From the NCBI GenBank assembly GCA_015143295.1, contig CM026574.1:8868938-8932937 (forward strand): DNA of 64,000 nucleotides. Reading direction: 5' to 3'. Every line of letters starts with the position of its first letter. The stretch's first letter is position 1. The DNA is from Tetracentron sinense. Its lineage: Eukaryota > Streptophyta > Magnoliopsida > Trochodendrales > Trochodendraceae. This document shows, in pieces, positions 45,089 to 56,973 of this stretch. The translations under genes were made by a program, and so were the position numbers. Under the pieces are notes generated by a model. It ran no database searches. It had not been told where the DNA came from and saw only the letters and a program-made list of their open reading frames with translations.

Positions 45089-47296
45089 TGTTGGACATTA
45101 TGCCTTAAAAAGTCATTTAGATTGTAAGATTCTTATTGATTAGATTAATAAAGACATTTTCTTTATCTATTGTGAATTCATTATGGGTAATTGACTATGA
45201 TCATGAGATGATCTATACGATATGAGATATTGATAAAGGTCCCTAGGATATATTGTAGGAAATCTATGTGATAGGTATTGGACTATCACAAGCAGATATA
45301 GCTTTCTAGTTCCTTATACCTTATAGAGTCACATCTATGGATGAAGCTGGGCACTTCACTTATATGGTTGCCACAATACTAAGATGTTCTCAATGGTTGA
45401 GATGTAGTTTTATCTCAAACTATTGTAATTGAGACTACACATCAGCATATGGATACTTAAATGTACTCTGACTAATTGTATTTAATGAGGGACCTCTTGC
45501 ATAAACATATAATCAGATAGTTGGTCTCTCATTTACATTGAACAGTTTTGATGATCCTTAGATCTGATGAGTTCATTTATAACTGTGCAGTAATCTGACT
45601 ATTTTGACTGCACCTAAATACTCTCTACCTGAGGGAGTATGATATGGTGACAGTTGGATAATCAGAAAGCTGTTCGAGTCATGATGAATTTCAAACAAGA
45701 AATCTATGCTCATTAAATTGAGAGACTATCCAAGTTCCGGGTAAGACAGTCGATTAAGCTTAATTAAATCCTACGCAGATGATTTTGAAATCAAATAAGT
45801 TTGAAATATATTTTAAATAAAATATATTATACTTAATAAAATTTTTCTCAAAATGTATAACATGAGAAATAGTTTCTCATGACTTAATCAAGTGTCTTGG
45901 AAACCCGGATGATGTACAATGGGGTATGAGTTAGATAGTATATTAATCTCGAAAGCCTATTATGGATAATGTTACTGGAAGGATCAATCGAATTAAAAAA
46001 TTCATGTGGCGGGATCCTTTACTGGTTTATGTTCTTACAATGAGATTCAATTGCAACATGGATATCTCATGTCACTTGCAATTCCAGTGTCATTCCTATT
46101 AAAGGGTCAATGAGATAACATTAGGTAAGCCAGGGTTATAATGTCTCAGAGCAATTTGTGGAGATGCTCATAAAAGAAATATAAGCTCAAAATAATAGAT
46201 TAAATGTTAATATATAATTAATGGATTAAATGTTAATATTTAATAAATAGATTAAATGTTAATCTATGGTTTAGATTAAATATTAATCTAAATTAAAAGA
46301 TAATAATAATTATTATTTAATTAACTAAATATAAGGGGATATGAGTTTGACCCATATCCATAAAAGCCCATATAAGATGAACCTTAATGGTGGGCCCAAG
46401 CCCATGAGATAATCTCCCCAAAATGGGCGCCCACTTCTAGTTCCCTAATTTTATAGGACTTTTGGTTAGTAGATATTAATTAATTAATTAGTTCTTATCT
46501 AATGAGATTAAATGCCTTTCTTGGAAGACAAGAAACAAAGAGATAAGGATTATCCTTATTAACTTGATGCTCAAGACTCCCCTCTCCCTCACGCCCACTC
46601 TTAGCTCACGCCCACCTTTTGAGGTGTTTCTAATTTAATTAGAATCCCTAATCATTAGGGAGTTAGTTAGTATCCTTAGATTCTAGTTACATCCCATTAA
46701 TTAATGAGTCCTTTTAGGAAAAGGAATCCCAAATTAGAAAGTTTGTTATAACTAACTTCTTATAGATAAACTAGGAGTTTAAATTGATGATAAGAGTTAT
46801 CATTATTTAGTAACTCTTAGAGATAACTATCATTATTAGATAATGATAAGGATGATGGTCAAGATGTGGATAAGATCTACATCTATAAATACCCAACACC
46901 CAAACCGTGGGGATAAAAAAAAAATCATTATTATTCTCCTCATAATTTCGTGAACTATAGAGTAGAGCCCAAGATTCAACCCTTGGATTTTTGTGGGCTT
47001 AGGGAGAACATCCCTTAAGGGATTTTCGTAGGGTAGTGTTAATACCCTATCAGATTTTGTGAGTTAGGGTTTTGAACCCTAAGGGATTTTTGTGAGTTAG
47101 AAAGTCTACTCCATCATTTTGTTCATCTCTTTTTTCTTTAAAGGCCAATAATAGATTCAAAAGCTTCGCAAGGATAGTGAAGAGAGAGAATCGAGCTTCG
47201 AACATTTCTTCGAGAAATCTTTACAAAGAGTTTTGAAGCTTCATCATGTTTTGTACTTCACCGGTGAACATCATTTACCGAGGTAATTCTCTAACA
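45089..47296 (+). repeat. copia 3' LTR, 2208 bp
   Basis: Starts TGTTGGACATTATG directly after the polypurine tract and ends TTCTCTAACA, giving the inverted ends TGTTGGA/TGTTAGA. AT-rich upstream half; repeated AACCCTAAGGGATTTT-type words near 47000-47090. Confidence 0.8.
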
Positions 47297-47429
47297 TGTA
47301 GTTAAAATTATTTGTTATCTATGGTGTAAAGATCTTTGGGATCCAGTTTTCCGCATATTTTTTTTATCTGGATTCCCTTCACTCCCGCCTTCGAAAGCAA
47401 ATCATCTGTGTTCATTCATTGGCTTCCCA

Positions 47430-47970
47430 GTTGCCTTGAATGTTTAAAGGCCAAGATTTCTTGCCTTGTATGTAAACTGTTGTACAAGAGATCTTGTGCT
47501 AAAATTTGTAAATCTCGTTCGAGCAGGACTTGATCTCGCTCGAGCGGATTGTTCTGGAAAAATCTCGTTTTGATGTTGCAACTATAACTTTTGATTGGAT
47601 TATTGGATTTTGGCGATTCAACTTGGGTTGGACTCGAAATTCAAAGGGGAACAAATTTGTATCTAATATTCAATTTCTAATTCTGCATTATTAATGGTCT
47701 AACTAGGCCTTAAAATGGAGAGTATTTTAAGACATCCCTCTTCTTTTCTTGATCATACTTTGATCACACAAGAGGGTCTTTAGGACCCTGAACGCACACC
47801 CTTAAGAATTTAACACATGCCATAACATATTTAACATTTACATTGCAACCCAAAACCCTCCTAATCATTAGGAACCATTTATAACAATACATAAAGCTTT
47901 TAGACCTTTTTAAAACACTCTTCACATATACTATTCACACCATAGTGCCATGCAGTTCCGGGGTTCTATA
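47430..47970 (-). mobile_element. LTR of the recurrent family, copy C (partial)
   Basis: On the minus strand it starts TATAGAACCCCGGAACT, nearly the same as the first bases of copy D, then GTGAATAGT words. It keeps the module ATAACTTTTGATT...GGCGATTCAACTTGGGTTGGACTC (plus strand 47582-47640) seen in B and E. It abuts the copia LTR and lacks the far half. Confidence 0.65.
47510..47550 (-). repeat. CGCTCGAGCG palindromes in LTR copy C
   Basis: AATCTCGTTCGAGCAGGA (47510-47527) and GATCTCGCTCGAGCGGATT (47532-47550), the latter with the perfect palindrome CGCTCGAGCG at 47537-47546. Confidence 0.8.
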
Positions 47971-47973
47971 TAA

Positions 47974-48330
47974 CATGTTTTATTGGCAAAACTATTAAAG
48001 AGAAGAGAATCTTAAGGTCCATCTAATAGACAAAACAAATGGGTATATACTAAGCCAAATTCTTTATTGTACTAGATTTCTTTAAGTGCAGTACTAATTG
48101 AAGATCAATTTGTTATTGTAAAGGGTTATTTAATTATTTTCAATTTAAGTAGCACCTTTTTGAAAAGGGGCCAATGGTAGAGTTCTGACTTTAATAGCTA
48201 TTGTTTAATTCTTGAGCTTTATCACCAAAAATGAACAAACCAATCAATCCTGATTGTATTAGATGAAGGGGAAGTTGTAGCCGCCATCATCATTATCATA
48301 ACCTTCTCATCTCAACTAAAAATATTATAG
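47974..48330 (+). repeat. segmental duplication, third partial copy
   Basis: Matches 51766-52260 with 52845-52900, and 59796-60007: AGAGAAGAGAATCTTA-GGTCC, TTTAAGTGCAGTA-TAATTGA, CAATGGTAGAGTTCTGACTT, GGGGAAGTTGTAGCC. Non-coding. Confidence 0.8.
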
Positions 48331-48362
48331 AGCTAGTAAAGAAAAGTATACTATACACTTAC

Positions 48363-48780
48363 TAAGTAACATATGAGCTCTTTGACCATTAATCCTACCT
48401 TGGTTACCGGCAGTAGGGAACTTCTCCTTTAAGTACTACCACCTCACCCCTTTTTTTTGAGGGGTGTGTGTGGTTATAGGCTTGAAGTTGAGATTGTAGG
48501 GCGTGTATGTGTGCTGTGTGTGTGATTAGTTAAAATTATCAAAAAAGAACGAAAACATTATGGTGTGTGTTTCCTCTCATATGAGCTCTTTGCCCATTAA
48601 TCTCATCTCGGTTACTGACAGTAGGGATCTTCTTCTTTAAGTACTTTCACCTCACCCATCTTTTTTTTAAGAATGTGTGTGGTTATAGGTTTGAAGTTAA
48701 GATTGTAGGGTGTGTGTGTGTGTGGTTAGTTAATATTATCAAAAAAAAAGAAAAGAAAAGTGTACTATACACTTACTAAA
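48363..48780 (+). repeat. ~208-bp tandem duplication with GT-rich tail
   Basis: ATATGAGCTCTTTG starts at 48371 and 48579. Each copy ends with GTGTGTGTGGTTATAGG, AGATTGTAGGG, TG repeats and ATTATCAAAAAA, a poly(A)-ended segment also present at 58993-59113. Confidence 0.8.
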
Positions 48781-48786
48781 GAATAA

Positions 48787-48927
48787 GGGAAGCGAAGCTC
48801 GTTGGTTGTGCGTGTTTACACCACACCGTTGGTCCAGAAATTAATCGGATATATCCACTTGTCCCACTAACTTAAACAGATAAACTGGGTTGCAGCCTAA
48901 CGTATATCCTTACCCAAAAAAAGAAGA
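48787..48927 (+). mobile_element. short poly(A) retroposon (SINE-like)
   Basis: A 141-bp insert ending CCCAAAAAAAGAAGAA and flanked by the direct repeat AAAGAATAA (48778-48786, 48928-48936). The head has GAAGCTCGTTGGTTGTGCG, similar to a degenerate tRNA box A. Target duplication and tail support retroposition; the tRNA origin is weak. Confidence 0.65.
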
Positions 48928-48936
48928 AAAGAATAA

Positions 48937-49904
48937 CAACCTAAACTTATTAAAGGACAAATTGTACAATAAATAATAACAATCCACACTTACATCTTTT
49001 TCTTGGTTGTCCACATCAATCTTTTTATATTCCATCTCAATTATTTTCTTATCGATGTTGCTGTACTTTCCCTCACTTTCTCTTCTCGGTTCTCCAAATC
49101 AATCTTTCGTTAATATATTTTAATTATATTCTTAACATCTTCTACATAAGCTTTGTTGGTCTATGATTTTCAATCCAACCTTATTTGTATTCAATGATTG
49201 TTCCTTACCATCGACCAAGGACCAGTCATAAATTTACTAGTTTTCAGTTCGGAATTTTTATTTTTATTTTGGCATTAAGCTTCATTGGTTTACAAGGAAA
49301 ATAATAGTAAAAAATACTTTTTGGGGCAAATTATTTCCTACATGTTTGGCTAGCTGGAAAATCGATCTAAAGTAAGTTCCTAGCTTCATTTGGTTAGCAA
49401 AAAAAAAATGAAAGAAAAAAATAGAAGAATGAAAAATAAAATAAAATTTCGACTGATTTTCCTTTCTTTTCTTGATAACCCAACTGAACTTAAGACTACT
49501 TTGTTTTCTCATACAAAGGGAGGGAAAAATTTTCTTCAAAAAATAAGATGTTATTTTTGTAGAAAAAAAGTTCTTTCCCACGTCAATTTCTCTTGGAACA
49601 AACAAATATTTTTTTACTTCAATTTATCCTCTAATTTTATTTATTTATTTATATTTTTTTTTCACTTCAATTATGCTAATCTTGAGGAAACAAAAGAGGC
49701 ACTATATCAAGTCTGCTTAGATACAAGGAAGGGGTGGGTGATATTCAAGGAATTAAGATTGTAAGGAGCTCCTAGTATTAATAATTTGCTTATTATAATA
49801 ATTATTATTTTTAAATAATTTTTGTAGACAAATTAGGTATTTTCTCTTCTCTTTGTCATGTCTATGGAGAAGCTAATGAGGCTACATATTTTCCGCTAAT
49901 TATG
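48937..49904. other. no gene seen
   Basis: AT-rich. Short open frames at 49282-49764 on both strands are low-complexity Lys/Phe text without family features. Confidence 0.4.
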
Positions 49905-50029
49905 GTTGGGATGTACAAAATTTTGGATTATTTTACACTATTCAATCTGCTAAGCTTAGATCTATTATTTTTTTGGGAAATACTTAACTTATTGCCACAG
50001 TAGACTATGTAGTTTAATGTACAATCCTC

Positions 50030-50240
50030 AATGGTCATCGTCCTCCTTTTTACCATGCATCAACTGTAGTTAACATTCACTCACTCCTATGGTTAAGCAA
50101 TCTAAGCTTGATTTTTAAAAAGCAAACAAACAAAAATATTAACTTTAATTTTCTTAAGCTCAACCATGGTTAAATGTGTGTTAAAAGGGACATGTGGCCA
50201 TGACATTAGATTGCATAGTCTAATGCGGGGTGTGCTAATC
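50030..50240. repeat. GGTTAAG hairpin repeat, partial
   Basis: CAACTGTAGTTAACATTCACTC at the left and CAACCATGGTTAAATGTGTG with AAAAGGGACATGTGG at the right are roughly inverted, separated by an AT-rich loop. Same family as 56104-56339. Confidence 0.55.
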
Positions 50241-50386
50241 ACTACCCTTATTTTTTAGACAAATTAGGTATGAGCGATGCTAGATTTATTAATTAATCAG
50301 GTTTTTTTTTTCCTTTGTAGGGTTAAGGTTTATGCCCCTAAGATCCTTCCAAACCCCCCACTTCCTCTGAGTGGCTTTTAAAAAAA

Positions 50387-50387
<1 letters not shown>

Positions 50388-50451
<64 letters not shown>
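50388..50451. repeat. (TA)n microsatellite
   Basis: About 32 uninterrupted TA units. Confidence 0.97.
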
Positions 50452-50454
<3 letters not shown>

Positions 50455-51006
50455 AAACAAATAGCATTGCGTGAGCATTTTGTCGTGACTACGGTATGGT
50501 CTGATTCTAAAATAATTTTTCAATATCGACTTCGGGAGCTTAGCAATAATATATCTGCAAATGCCTATTTTCGAGACTTGGTTAAGCTCAGAACTAATAC
50601 TAAAATGGCCTTCGCATTATAAATAATCATCTTGCTTAATATAATGATATTTCTTACTGAAAACAAAAAAGAGGTTGTTGTTATAGTTATTAGATAAATT
50701 AAATGAAAAGACGGGGAACCCCATAGCTTAGTTCCTATACAGAATAGCCAACATTATTCCAAATCACCCATTTGTTTATGTCTTAATTAATTCCTTCACG
50801 TTGTGATAATTAAACAAGAAGATAGACAATGAGAAAAACAAATCAGAAGTGAGCCGTGACTCAATTTTCAACTGTAGCACGGCCAACCGACATTCACTCA
50901 TTTGCCGCTTGTTCCTTAAACAGTACTCCCAGCGGTTCGAGTCATCCCAAACATGCTAATTGCACATGAGTTAATAAATCAATTTTATTATACAATTTAT
51001 ACTTAG

Positions 51007-51011
<5 letters not shown>

Positions 51012-51065
<54 letters not shown>
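51012..51065. repeat. (TA)n microsatellite
   Basis: About 26 TA units; a shorter TA run follows at 51112-51126. Confidence 0.95.
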
Positions 51066-51068
<3 letters not shown>

Positions 51069-51365
51069 TTTTTCACGTGTGAGGTTGGTATATATGGAAT
51101 AGGTGATGTTTATATATATATATATATACACACACACGAAATAGATAGCATTTTCACGTGTAAGGTTGGTCTCATACAGCCATTTATGTATATAGTAAAA
51201 TGAGTCATCACCGAGCCATTTGTTTATATATATTATATATATAGTGTCTGGGGGGAATAAGGAATGTTAGATTAGCATAAATTTTGTTGGGAAATTAGTA
51301 AAAAAAAAATAATCTTTTATATTGGGTACAAGACTTTGTTGATTTACGATTACTATAGGTAAGAG

Positions 51366-51553
51366 TTTTTTTTGTTGGAAAATTTGATGTTCCTAACCCT
51401 TTAGGTCAGGACTAATCCCCGATGATGCGACTTGAGCCCACAACCCATCACACCAGGTAAGTCCAGGTAAACCCGTGCAGGGCTGGCCTTGAAGGGGGAG
51501 TGAGAAATGGAACCCAAGACCTCCCACTTGGGAAAGGACCAGGAACCATATGT
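51366..51553 (-). mobile_element. tRNA-derived SINE in segmental copy 1
   Basis: On the minus strand it has TCTTGGGTTCCATTTC (box B-like), a body and a terminal A run (plus-strand T run near 51368-51375). It is the same kind of element as 40183-40362. The paralogous site near 59560-59600 lacks it, which supports a real insertion. The head is possibly short of box A. Confidence 0.65.
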
Positions 51554-51933
51554 TATTTGCATACTACATCATTGAGAATATTTTTCTATTGTATCACTAA
51601 CTTTCATGAGAATGCATACTAACTTTCATGAGAAGGCATACTATGCGATCTAATCTAAGCTATATGCGACAAGTTGAGAAAAGAATAATCCCAACATGTA
51701 GCAACGTTTTACGAGAAGACGACCTCGTGAATGTAAAATGTAATAACATTTTTTTTTTTAATTGACAAAATTATTTTAGAGAGGAGAATCTTATGGTCCA
51801 TGTAATATAGAAAATAAAATGGGTTATACTAAACCAATATCAATATGTTAATTGTACTTGATTTCTTTTTAAGTGCAGTATTAATTGACGATCAATTTAT
51901 TATTATATAGGAAAATTTGATTATTTTCTATTG

Positions 51934-52150
51934 AGCAATAGTTCGCTCCACTGGGGAAGTGCAAACTATTGCTCCTCGCTCTCATAAAGTTAATTTCTTT
52001 TAATGGTTAATTTTTTTATTATTTCTAAAAAATAAGGATCGAGGAGTGAACCCTAGGAATGAGTGAATCTTAACCACAATTAAATAGAGTTAAAAGAGGG
52101 ACACATGACATTTAAAGGGGACCCGAGACGCACCTCCTCGCATCACCAAC
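51934..52150 (+). repeat. ~250-bp GGTTAAG hairpin repeat, copy 2
   Basis: Homologous to 40371-40622 in the opposite orientation. Contains GCAATAGTTCGCTCCACT, GAATCTTAACCACAATTAAA and GGGACACATG. Confidence 0.7.
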
Positions 52151-52339
52151 TGAAGACACATGGCATTGAAACTGGCCAATGGTAAGAGTTCTGACTTTAA
52201 TAGCTATTGTTTCATTCTTGAGCTTTCATCACCAAAACTAAACAAACAAACCAATCCTGGGTTTTATTTTGATATAATAGACACCAGGTGACACAAGATC
52301 ACAGCTCCTTCACAATCCTCTCAATACACAATCCTCTCA

Positions 52340-52840
52340 AAAAAACAGAGTCCCACATCGGTTGGGTGGGTTAGAGACTTACAGGTGAACCCTTAAAGCC
52401 CCACCGCCCTATCTTTTTCGAGAGGGTTGTGTGGGAACTGTATCCTTGTGTCACTTGGATGTATGTGAGAGTTGTGACAGTGTATGTGTGTCTCTGTTAA
52501 ATTAAAAAAAACCTTGTTATTTAGTCCCAAATGATGGGTTAGAGACTTGTAGATGAACCTTTAAAGCCCCACCTCCATTTCTTTTTTGAGAGGGTTGTGT
52601 GAGAACTGTGACCTTATGTCAACTAGGTGTGTGTGAGTTGTGACAGTATGCGTTTGTATTATATAAAAAAAACAATCTTGACAATCAGATGAGACTTGTA
52701 GATGAACCTTTAAAGCCCCACCTCAATTTCTTTTTTGAGAGGGTTGTGTGAGGTCTGTGACCTTATGTCAACTGGGTGTGTGTGAGTTGTGACAGTATGC
52801 GTTTGTATTATATAAAAAAAACAATCTTGACAATCAGATG
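52340..52840 (+). repeat. tandem GTCCCACATCGG-type repeat, three units
   Basis: GAGACTT... starts at 52374, 52542 and 52691. Units contain GTGAACC or ATGAACC, AAAGCCCCACC, GAGAGGGTTGTGTG and GTTGTGACAGT; the last two are nearly identical with a 149-bp period. The first unit is preceded by AGTCCCACATCGG, a word common in plant interspersed repeats. Confidence 0.8.
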
Positions 52841-52924
52841 AAGATGAAGGGGAAGTTGTAGCCACCATCATCAACATTATCATACTCTTCTCATCTCAAC
52901 TAGCACAAATTCTATTTCAAGGTT

Positions 52925-54888
52925 GGGGGTTTTGCATATCTGCTGCTGTGTTCTACTAGCTTCGCAAATTAACTCATGGTTTTGCAAACGTTAGACAATC
53001 AACTTCAATCCCTAGTTTCGTTAGGCTTCCATTTGTTATTGTTAGGAAAATGAATACTATGCCCTTATAATATTTCACAATTTCACAAAGCCTTTAACTA
53101 TCTTTAAATTATGATTAATAAGTTTTAACCCTTGTGATTAAGATTCACACCCTTAGGGATAAAGCATCTAATCCGGGTTAAAAAAAAAAAAAAAACGTGT
53201 CCCCTTGTAAGTCCCTTTAACTTAGGTTAAGATATACTAACCCTTAGAGTTAAAGCATCTAACCTTGATTTAAAAGGAAAAAAATTAATATTTCATAATT
53301 ACTAGTTTCCATTTGTTATTGTTAAGAAAATGACTACTATGCCCTTATAATATTTCATAATTTCACAAAGCCTTTAACTATCCTTAAACTATGGTTAATA
53401 AGTTTTAACCCTTGTGATTAAGATTCACATCCTTAGGGATAAAGCATCTAACCTAGGTTAAAAAAAAAAAAAACGTGTCCCCTTTTAAGTCCCTTTAACC
53501 TAGGTTAAGATATACTAACCCTTAGAGTTAAAGCGTCTAACCTTGGATTAAAAGAAAAAAAATTAATATTTCATAATTACTAGTTTCTATTTGTTATTGT
53601 TAAGAAAATGACTACTATGCCCTTATAATATTTCATAATTTCACAAAGCCTTTAATTATCCTTAAACTATGGTTAACAAGTTTTAACCCTTGTGATTAAG
53701 ATTCACACCCTTAGGGATAAAGCATCTAACCCAGGTTAAAAAAAAATAAAATAACGTGTCCCCTTTTAAGTCCCTTTAACTTAGGTTAAGATATACTAAC
53801 CCTTAGAGTTAAAGCATCTAACCTTGGTTTAAAAGAAAAAAAATTAACTTGTCCCATTTGTACTCCCCTTAATTGTGGTTAAGATTTATTAACACTTATT
53901 TTTTTTTTCTAAGAACCAAAGTTAGATTTTTTAACCCTAAAGGTGAGAGAATCTTAACCACAATTAAAGGTGTCCTCTTTTAACTTTTTTTTAACTGTGG
54001 TTAAGATAAACTAATTCTTAAGGTTAAAGCATTTAACCTTGGTTTTTAGAAAAAAAATAAAAAATATTTAACCTATCTTTTAACTCTCTTTAACTGTGGT
54101 TAGGGTTCACTAACCCTTATGGAAGGGGACATGTTAATTTTTTTTTTTAATACCAAGGACCGGGGTTAGATGCTTTAACCCTAAGGGTTAGTTGATCTTA
54201 ACCACAGTTAAAGGGAGTTAAAAAGGGGATAACTTAAATATTTAAGTATTTCAAACCGAAGTTAGATGCTTTAATCCTAAGGGTTAGTGAACCTTAACCA
54301 CGGTTTAAAGGAGTTAAAAGATACGTTAAATTTTATTTTATTTTTTTCTAAAAATCAAAGATGTTTAACCCTAAGGGTGAGTGAATTTTAACCACAGTTA
54401 AAGGGAGTTACAAAGGGACACATTAATTTTTTTCTAATTATTTTCCTAAAAATCACGGTTAGATGCTTTTACCCTAAGGGTTAATGAATCTTAACCACAA
54501 TTAAAGGGAGTTCAAAGGGGACATGTTAATTTTTTTTCTTTTAAAATCTAGGTTAGATGCTTTAACGGTAAGGGGTAGTGTATTTTAACCTAAGTTAAAA
54601 GGGGACACGATAATTTTTTTTAAAACCAAGGTCGGATGCTTTATCACAAGGATTAAAACTTATTAACCATAATTCAAGGATAGTTAAAGAATTTGTGAGA
54701 TTATGTAATATCATAAGGACAAAATAGTCATTTTCCTAATAATAACAAACGAAGGCTTAACCATATTAGGGATTGAACCATATTAGGGATTGAGATTGTT
54801 TGTCTAACGGTTGCAACACTATGAGTTATATAATTGGTATTTGCAAAGGTGGTAGGACACAACACAACAACCGATATGCAAAAGGCCC
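52925..54888. mobile_element. 1.96-kb foldback Mutator-like element
   Basis: The left end GGGGGTTTTGCATATC is complementary to the right end (complement GGGCCTTTTGCATATC). Inverted similarity continues inward for well over 200 bp (GTTAGACAA, CAATCCCTA, TTGTTATT-TTAGGAAAATGA, TTAACTATCCTT). It is flanked by 9-bp direct repeats, TTCAAGGTT (52916-52924) and TTCAAAGTT (54889-54897), differing at one base; 9 bp is the Mutator hallmark. The left arm has three tandem units of about 279 bp (starting near 53031, 53311, 53589); the rest is made of inverted GGTTAA-rich segments. No coding capacity. Confidence 0.72.
53020..53860 (+). repeat. three tandem ~279-bp units in the foldback arm
   Basis: Each unit starts ATTTGTTATTGTTA and contains ACTATGCCCTTATAATATTT, GGGATAAAGCATCTAACC, an A run, ACGTGTCCCC and AGATATACTAACCCTTAGAG. 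Units are highly similar to one another, indicating recent local amplification. Confidence 0.88.
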
Positions 54889-54897
54889 TTCAAAGTT

Positions 54898-55990
54898 TTA
54901 CCCTGATCTGACAGCCCAATATCATCCCCTTCTTGTTTCATGTGGGCCCGGAAGCATGCCAATTGGGGATGGGATTTGGTCATGCTCTAAGCACCAAAAC
55001 CATCTTGCTCTTGGTGGGCTGAGGAAATGAAATGAAATGAAATGAAATCTCCTTTTTTTTATCTGTCACATGTCGGACGTTGTACATAGGCAAGATGGTT
55101 TTGGTCTTGCAAGACCAAATCCGATCTCTGCCAATTGGTATTGAAACAAGTGATACATGGCAACACTGCGAACATCATGGATCTATTACTTAATCAAATA
55201 AATGAATATATATATATATATATATATATATTTTGACAGCCAAAGGATTAAACCACTTGCCACTCACTTGTTATATTATTATTAAAGATTACTTATTAAA
55301 AAGCTTTAATGAACATGACTTACTAGGAAAAATATATATATGGTATGATAAATTTTTTTATCATTCTATTATGTAAAGGTTTCAGTAATACCTAAAGCGA
55401 TTGAACTACATTATGCTAAATAATGGCCTTTCTGGAACATTTGACACTATATTATGTATTGCAGATTTTAGAAACCCTACTCTATTTCATCTATTTGAAA
55501 TTTACAATTTCTTCCCTATAACCAAAAAAGACCACTACATCTTATATTTTTTGATATCAAGATCTAATAATATTTTCATTGTTCACTAAAAAATCGACTA
55601 ATTAAATTTGGGTTTCTATATTGAATCTGATCTCATTGGGGGTGCAAATGCCCACGAAAAGATCGGATTCCAACCGCCTAGAGGACATTCAATGCAAATC
55701 ATATTCCACTAGCGTTTTGGAGGCCACTATTACAGAATGGAAGTTATAAGAAATGAAGACTTTACGTAATAGTTTTGGACATTACGCACACCAAAACTGT
55801 TAAATCTAGATGGAGAGCACTTTTCTTTATAAGCATAATATTGCCTATGCATCACACAATTAGGTCACATGAAAACTTTGGGAACCACCAAAAAAGTTTT
55901 CCTTGCGCTCACCATATGGCAAAAAATTAGCTCATGCAGATATTTGGGCCAATGAATTATGCTGATTTTTGCCACGCTGAACATGACCAG
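54898..55990. other. no gene seen
   Basis: AT-rich, with a short TA repeat at 55206-55230. Open frames at 54800-55030 and 55401-55589 show no family features. Confidence 0.4.
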
Positions 55991-55991
55991 G

Positions 55992-55994
<3 letters not shown>

Positions 55995-56022
<28 letters not shown>
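55995..56022. repeat. (TA)n microsatellite
   Basis: About 14 TA units. Confidence 0.95.
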
Positions 56023-56025
<3 letters not shown>

Positions 56026-56103
56026 TTACCATGGGTATGGAGGTGGATAGAGGTCCAACTACAACCATTTGCGATTATCAGGGAGAGTTCAATTGCACAG
56101 AGT

Positions 56104-56339
56104 CAACACGTGTCCATTTTAATCCATATTAATTGTGGTTAACGTTTACTAGCCTCTGGGGTTCAACAATATAACTTTAGGTTTTTTAAAAAAATATATT
56201 AAAAAATATTAATTCTAAAGGTTGAAAATCCTTAACTAAAGTTTAATATTTTTCCTAAACACTAAGATTATATTGTTAAACCCCAAGGGTTAATAAATCT
56301 TAACCACAGTTAATAGGGTTTAAAAGGGACACATGTTGG
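56104..56339. mobile_element. hairpin MITE of the GGTTAA family
   Basis: The left end CAACACGTGTCCATTTTAA and the complement of the right end, CCAACATGTGTCCCTTTTAA, are inverted. The inner parts AATTGTGGTTAACGTTTACT and the complement AACTGTGGTTAAGATTTATT continue the inversion, so the whole 236 bp can fold into one stem. The target duplication is unclear. Confidence 0.65.
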
Positions 56340-56512
56340 CTTGTGGGTGTGATTGAACTCTCCCCATGTTAAGTCATGATTTGCTGTGTGATTCGATCTT
56401 AGGTGGGTACTCCCCCAGCTTTCGAATTTTTTTAAAAGAAAATATAGTTTACTAAAAATTTAGAACACTCTACTGCTATAATTGGACTCCTTGGAGTCGG
56501 TTACTACCCCAG

Positions 56513-56665
56513 GTCAACACATATCCCTTTTAATAACTCTTAATTGAGATTAAGATTCACTAAACCTTATGGTTCAACCACCTAACCTTGGTTTCTAGAA
56601 AGAAAAATTTACTCTAAAGGTTAAGGTTGTTAATTAACTAGAGTTAAAAGACTTTTGTGTTATAA
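56513..56665. repeat. GGTTAA hairpin repeat, partial
   Basis: TCAACACATATCCCTTTTAA and GAGATTAAGATTCACTAAACC match the left arm of 56104-56339; the right arm is decayed. Confidence 0.5.
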
Positions 56666-56973
56666 CTAGACTCCAAATAGTTTGATTAAAACCGTAGAGG
56701 ATTAGTCATGGGATAGTTGTCTCATTGTATTTTTTAAAAAAAATATCTTTTAACTATTTTGTTTAATTATTTAATAGGACATAATCATTGAACAAGAGGG
56801 CAATTGCTCAATGAAAAAAAATATTATATTATTTAATTTAATAGGGTATAGTCATAGGACAATGGAAGCTACTCCCGTAAACAAGGAGAAACAACACTTG
56901 TAGGATATATACAAAATGTATGGATGAAATAATTCACAAACTTAGTCATCAAAAAAATTTTGCCCTTAAACCA

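Larger units (their letters stand above)
41240..47296 (+). mobile_element. Ty1-copia retrotransposon, broken, 5' LTR missing
   Basis: Plus-strand copia element. Present are gag with zinc knuckle, the protease start, part of the region before integrase, reverse transcriptase, RNase H, a polypurine tract (AAGTGGGAG at 45079-45087) and one long 3' LTR. The integrase region is missing, and sequence of a Ty3-type LTR style occupies its place (42500-43501). No 5' LTR is seen; a hAT remnant and a LINE scrap lie directly upstream. The coding part has many breaks. Fossil, of undetermined age because only one LTR remains. Confidence 0.88.
49905..52260 (+). repeat. segmental duplication, copy 1
   Basis: Collinear with 57905-60007. 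Landmarks are GATTATTTTACAC (49928), AGATTTATTAATTAATCAG (50283), GCATTGCGTGAGC (50464), GAGCCGTGACTCAA (50850), CACGTGTGAGGTTGGTATAT (51075), TTAGATTAGCATAAATTTTG (51268), AAGTGCAGTATTAATTGACG (51870). Interrupted by two TA repeats, a SINE and a hairpin repeat that the other copy lacks. A short frame around 50455-50620 is conserved only weakly and I do not call it a gene. Confidence 0.85.

Noticed and set aside
49282-49764. Lys/Phe-rich open frames on both strands
   Set aside because: Low-complexity A/T runs produce them; there is no family feature.
54800-55030. 76-codon open frame near the foldback element
   Set aside because: It begins inside the inverted repeat end of the transposon and shows no conserved motif.
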